From Alcaligenaceae bacterium (GTDB lineage Bacteria; Pseudomonadota; Gammaproteobacteria; Burkholderiales; Burkholderiaceae_B): a stretch of DNA of 15,233 bases. Both the position numbers and the translations under genes were made by a program. The stretch spans positions 1 through 15,233 of the forward strand of contig JAAZGT010000198.1 of the NCBI GenBank assembly GCA_012511095.1, given 5' to 3'. Position 1 is the first letter of the stretch. Each line of letters opens with the position of its first letter. The notes beneath the pieces are model-generated. The model was not told the origin of the DNA, ran no database searches, and saw only the letters and a program-made list of their open reading frames with translations. Positions 14,716 to 15,233 of the stretch are shown here, piece after piece.

Positions 14716-14745
14716 CCTTATAAAAAATACCTTATTAAAAAAATA
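14716..14745 (+). repeat. Imperfect tandem repeat in the hrpA leader
   Basis: CCTTATAAAAAATA (14716-14729) is followed without a gap by CCTTATTAAAAAAATA (14730-14745), two copies differing by one or two inserted bases. The block lies 9 bp before the hrpA ATG. It may be slippage in A-runs, an A-tract/UP-like promoter element, or translational enhancer sequence. Confidence 0.5.
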
Positions 14746-14754
14746 TAATTACTT

Positions 14755-15233
14755 ATGCATAAAACACAAGATCGAGACAGTTCAGATCTTTCTAAAAAAG
14801 CAGCAAAAAAAACCGCCAAGACGAACAACTTACCAATTATTGAGTTTCCTCAAGACTTACCCGTTAGTGAGCGCAGACAAGAAATACAAAAAGCGCTAGA
14901 GCAACATCAGGTCATTATTGTGGCAGGTGAAACAGGTTCAGGTAAAACAACGCAATTACCAAAAATTTGTTTAGCGATGGGTCGCGGTCAAGACAAGATG
15001 ATCGGTCATACCCAACCGCGTCGTCTTGCGGCAGTTTCTGTTGCCAAACGTATTGCTCAAGAGCTTAAAACCGAAGTCGGGCAGTGGGTGGGATATCAGG
15101 TTCGTTTTAGTGATAAAACCGGCCCGAGCTCAGCCATTAAGTTGATGACAGACGGTATTTTGCTCGCTGAAACACAGCGCGATCCGCTATTAAAACGTTA
15201 TGACACCATTATTATTGACGAGGCGCATGAGCG
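14755..15233 (+). CDS. hrpA: ATP-dependent RNA helicase HrpA (DEAH box), 5' part only
   Basis: An open frame from ATG 14755 stays open for 159 codons and two bases to the right edge. After a Lys/Ala-rich N-terminus it reads VIIVAGETGSGKTTQLPKI (Walker A, residues 58-65), then HTQPRRLAAVSVAKRIA (motif Ia), GYQVRFSDKT, LMTDGILL and, at the edge, IIIDEAHE (DEAH at 155-158). This is the first half of the helicase core of HrpA, a DExH protein of about 1300 residues that acts on stalled or collided ribosomes and on fimbrial mRNA processing in E. coli. The residues before Walker A are fewer than in E. coli HrpA. No Shine-Dalgarno is visible before the ATG. HrpB is a less likely alternative, because the PRRLAAVSVAKRIA and GYQVRF wording fits HrpA better. 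Confidence 0.93.
   Translation, partial: MHKTQDRDSSDLSKKAAKKTAKTNNLPIIEFPQDLPVSERRQEIQKALEQHQVIIVAGETGSGKTTQLPKICLAMGRGQDKMIGHTQPRRLAAVSVAKRIAQELKTEVGQWVGYQVRFSDKTGPSSAIKLMTDGILLAETQRDPLLKRYDTIIIDEAHE

Noticed and set aside
14666..14899. 77-codon plus-strand frame across the hrpA start.
   Set aside because: It overlaps the start of hrpA in another frame and is Lys-rich because of the A-tracts; hrpA is the real frame, recognised from its Walker A and DEAH motifs.
1..15233. CRISPR array, insertion sequence, prophage, integron, toxin-antitoxin or defence system.
   Set aside because: No regularly spaced repeats, transposase or integrase motifs, or att-like duplications at the tRNA genes were seen; nearly all sequence is taken up by recognised core genes.

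Overview
The window looks like a chromosomal housekeeping segment from a low-GC betaproteobacterium of the Alcaligenaceae type (an Oligella- or Pelistega-like organism is my best guess). The reasons are a Bug/TctC-family periplasmic receptor, the order ribF-ileS-lspA-coaBC-dut, argA next to yggX and hrpA, and a base composition that by eye sits around the mid-40s percent GC. The taxonomic call is inference from gene content; no 16S rRNA is present.

Layout. Positions 6-172 carry two tRNA genes (Met CAT, Arg ACG) followed by two strong hairpin terminators. From 8087 leftward to 392 runs a minus-strand cluster: ribF, ileS, lspA, coaBC, a short DedA-family membrane protein gene, dut and a Bug-family receptor gene. 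Its genes overlap or abut (11 bp ribF/ileS, 8 bp ileS/lspA, zero gap coaBC/dedA) and it ends at a minus-strand terminator at 339-368, so it is probably one operon. From 8160 rightward to 12904 runs a plus-strand cluster: purN, an RsmB-type rRNA cytosine methyltransferase, uvrD and a small lipoprotein gene, closed by a bidirectional terminator at 12919-12955. On the far side of that terminator a minus-strand pair, argA-yggX, is read toward it. hrpA starts divergently from argA at 14755 and runs off the right edge.

How the genes work together. The left cluster combines cofactor synthesis (FMN/FAD by RibF, the 4'-phosphopantetheine branch of CoA by CoaBC), translation (IleS), lipoprotein maturation (LspA) and nucleotide hygiene (Dut). 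The right part holds purine synthesis (PurN), rRNA modification, DNA repair (UvrD), the first step of arginine synthesis (ArgA), iron handling/oxidative protection (YggX) and an RNA helicase (HrpA). These are standard core genes with intact motifs.

I see no mobile element, CRISPR array, phage gene, toxin-antitoxin pair or defence system, and no convincing new system. The points most worth a second look are modest: a small lipoprotein whose mature part resembles the first strand of a Burkholderiales porin, a DedA/YabI-like protein that stops right after its PGIL motif, an orphan Bug receptor placed at the end of a housekeeping operon, and a few inverted or tandem repeats in intergenic DNA.
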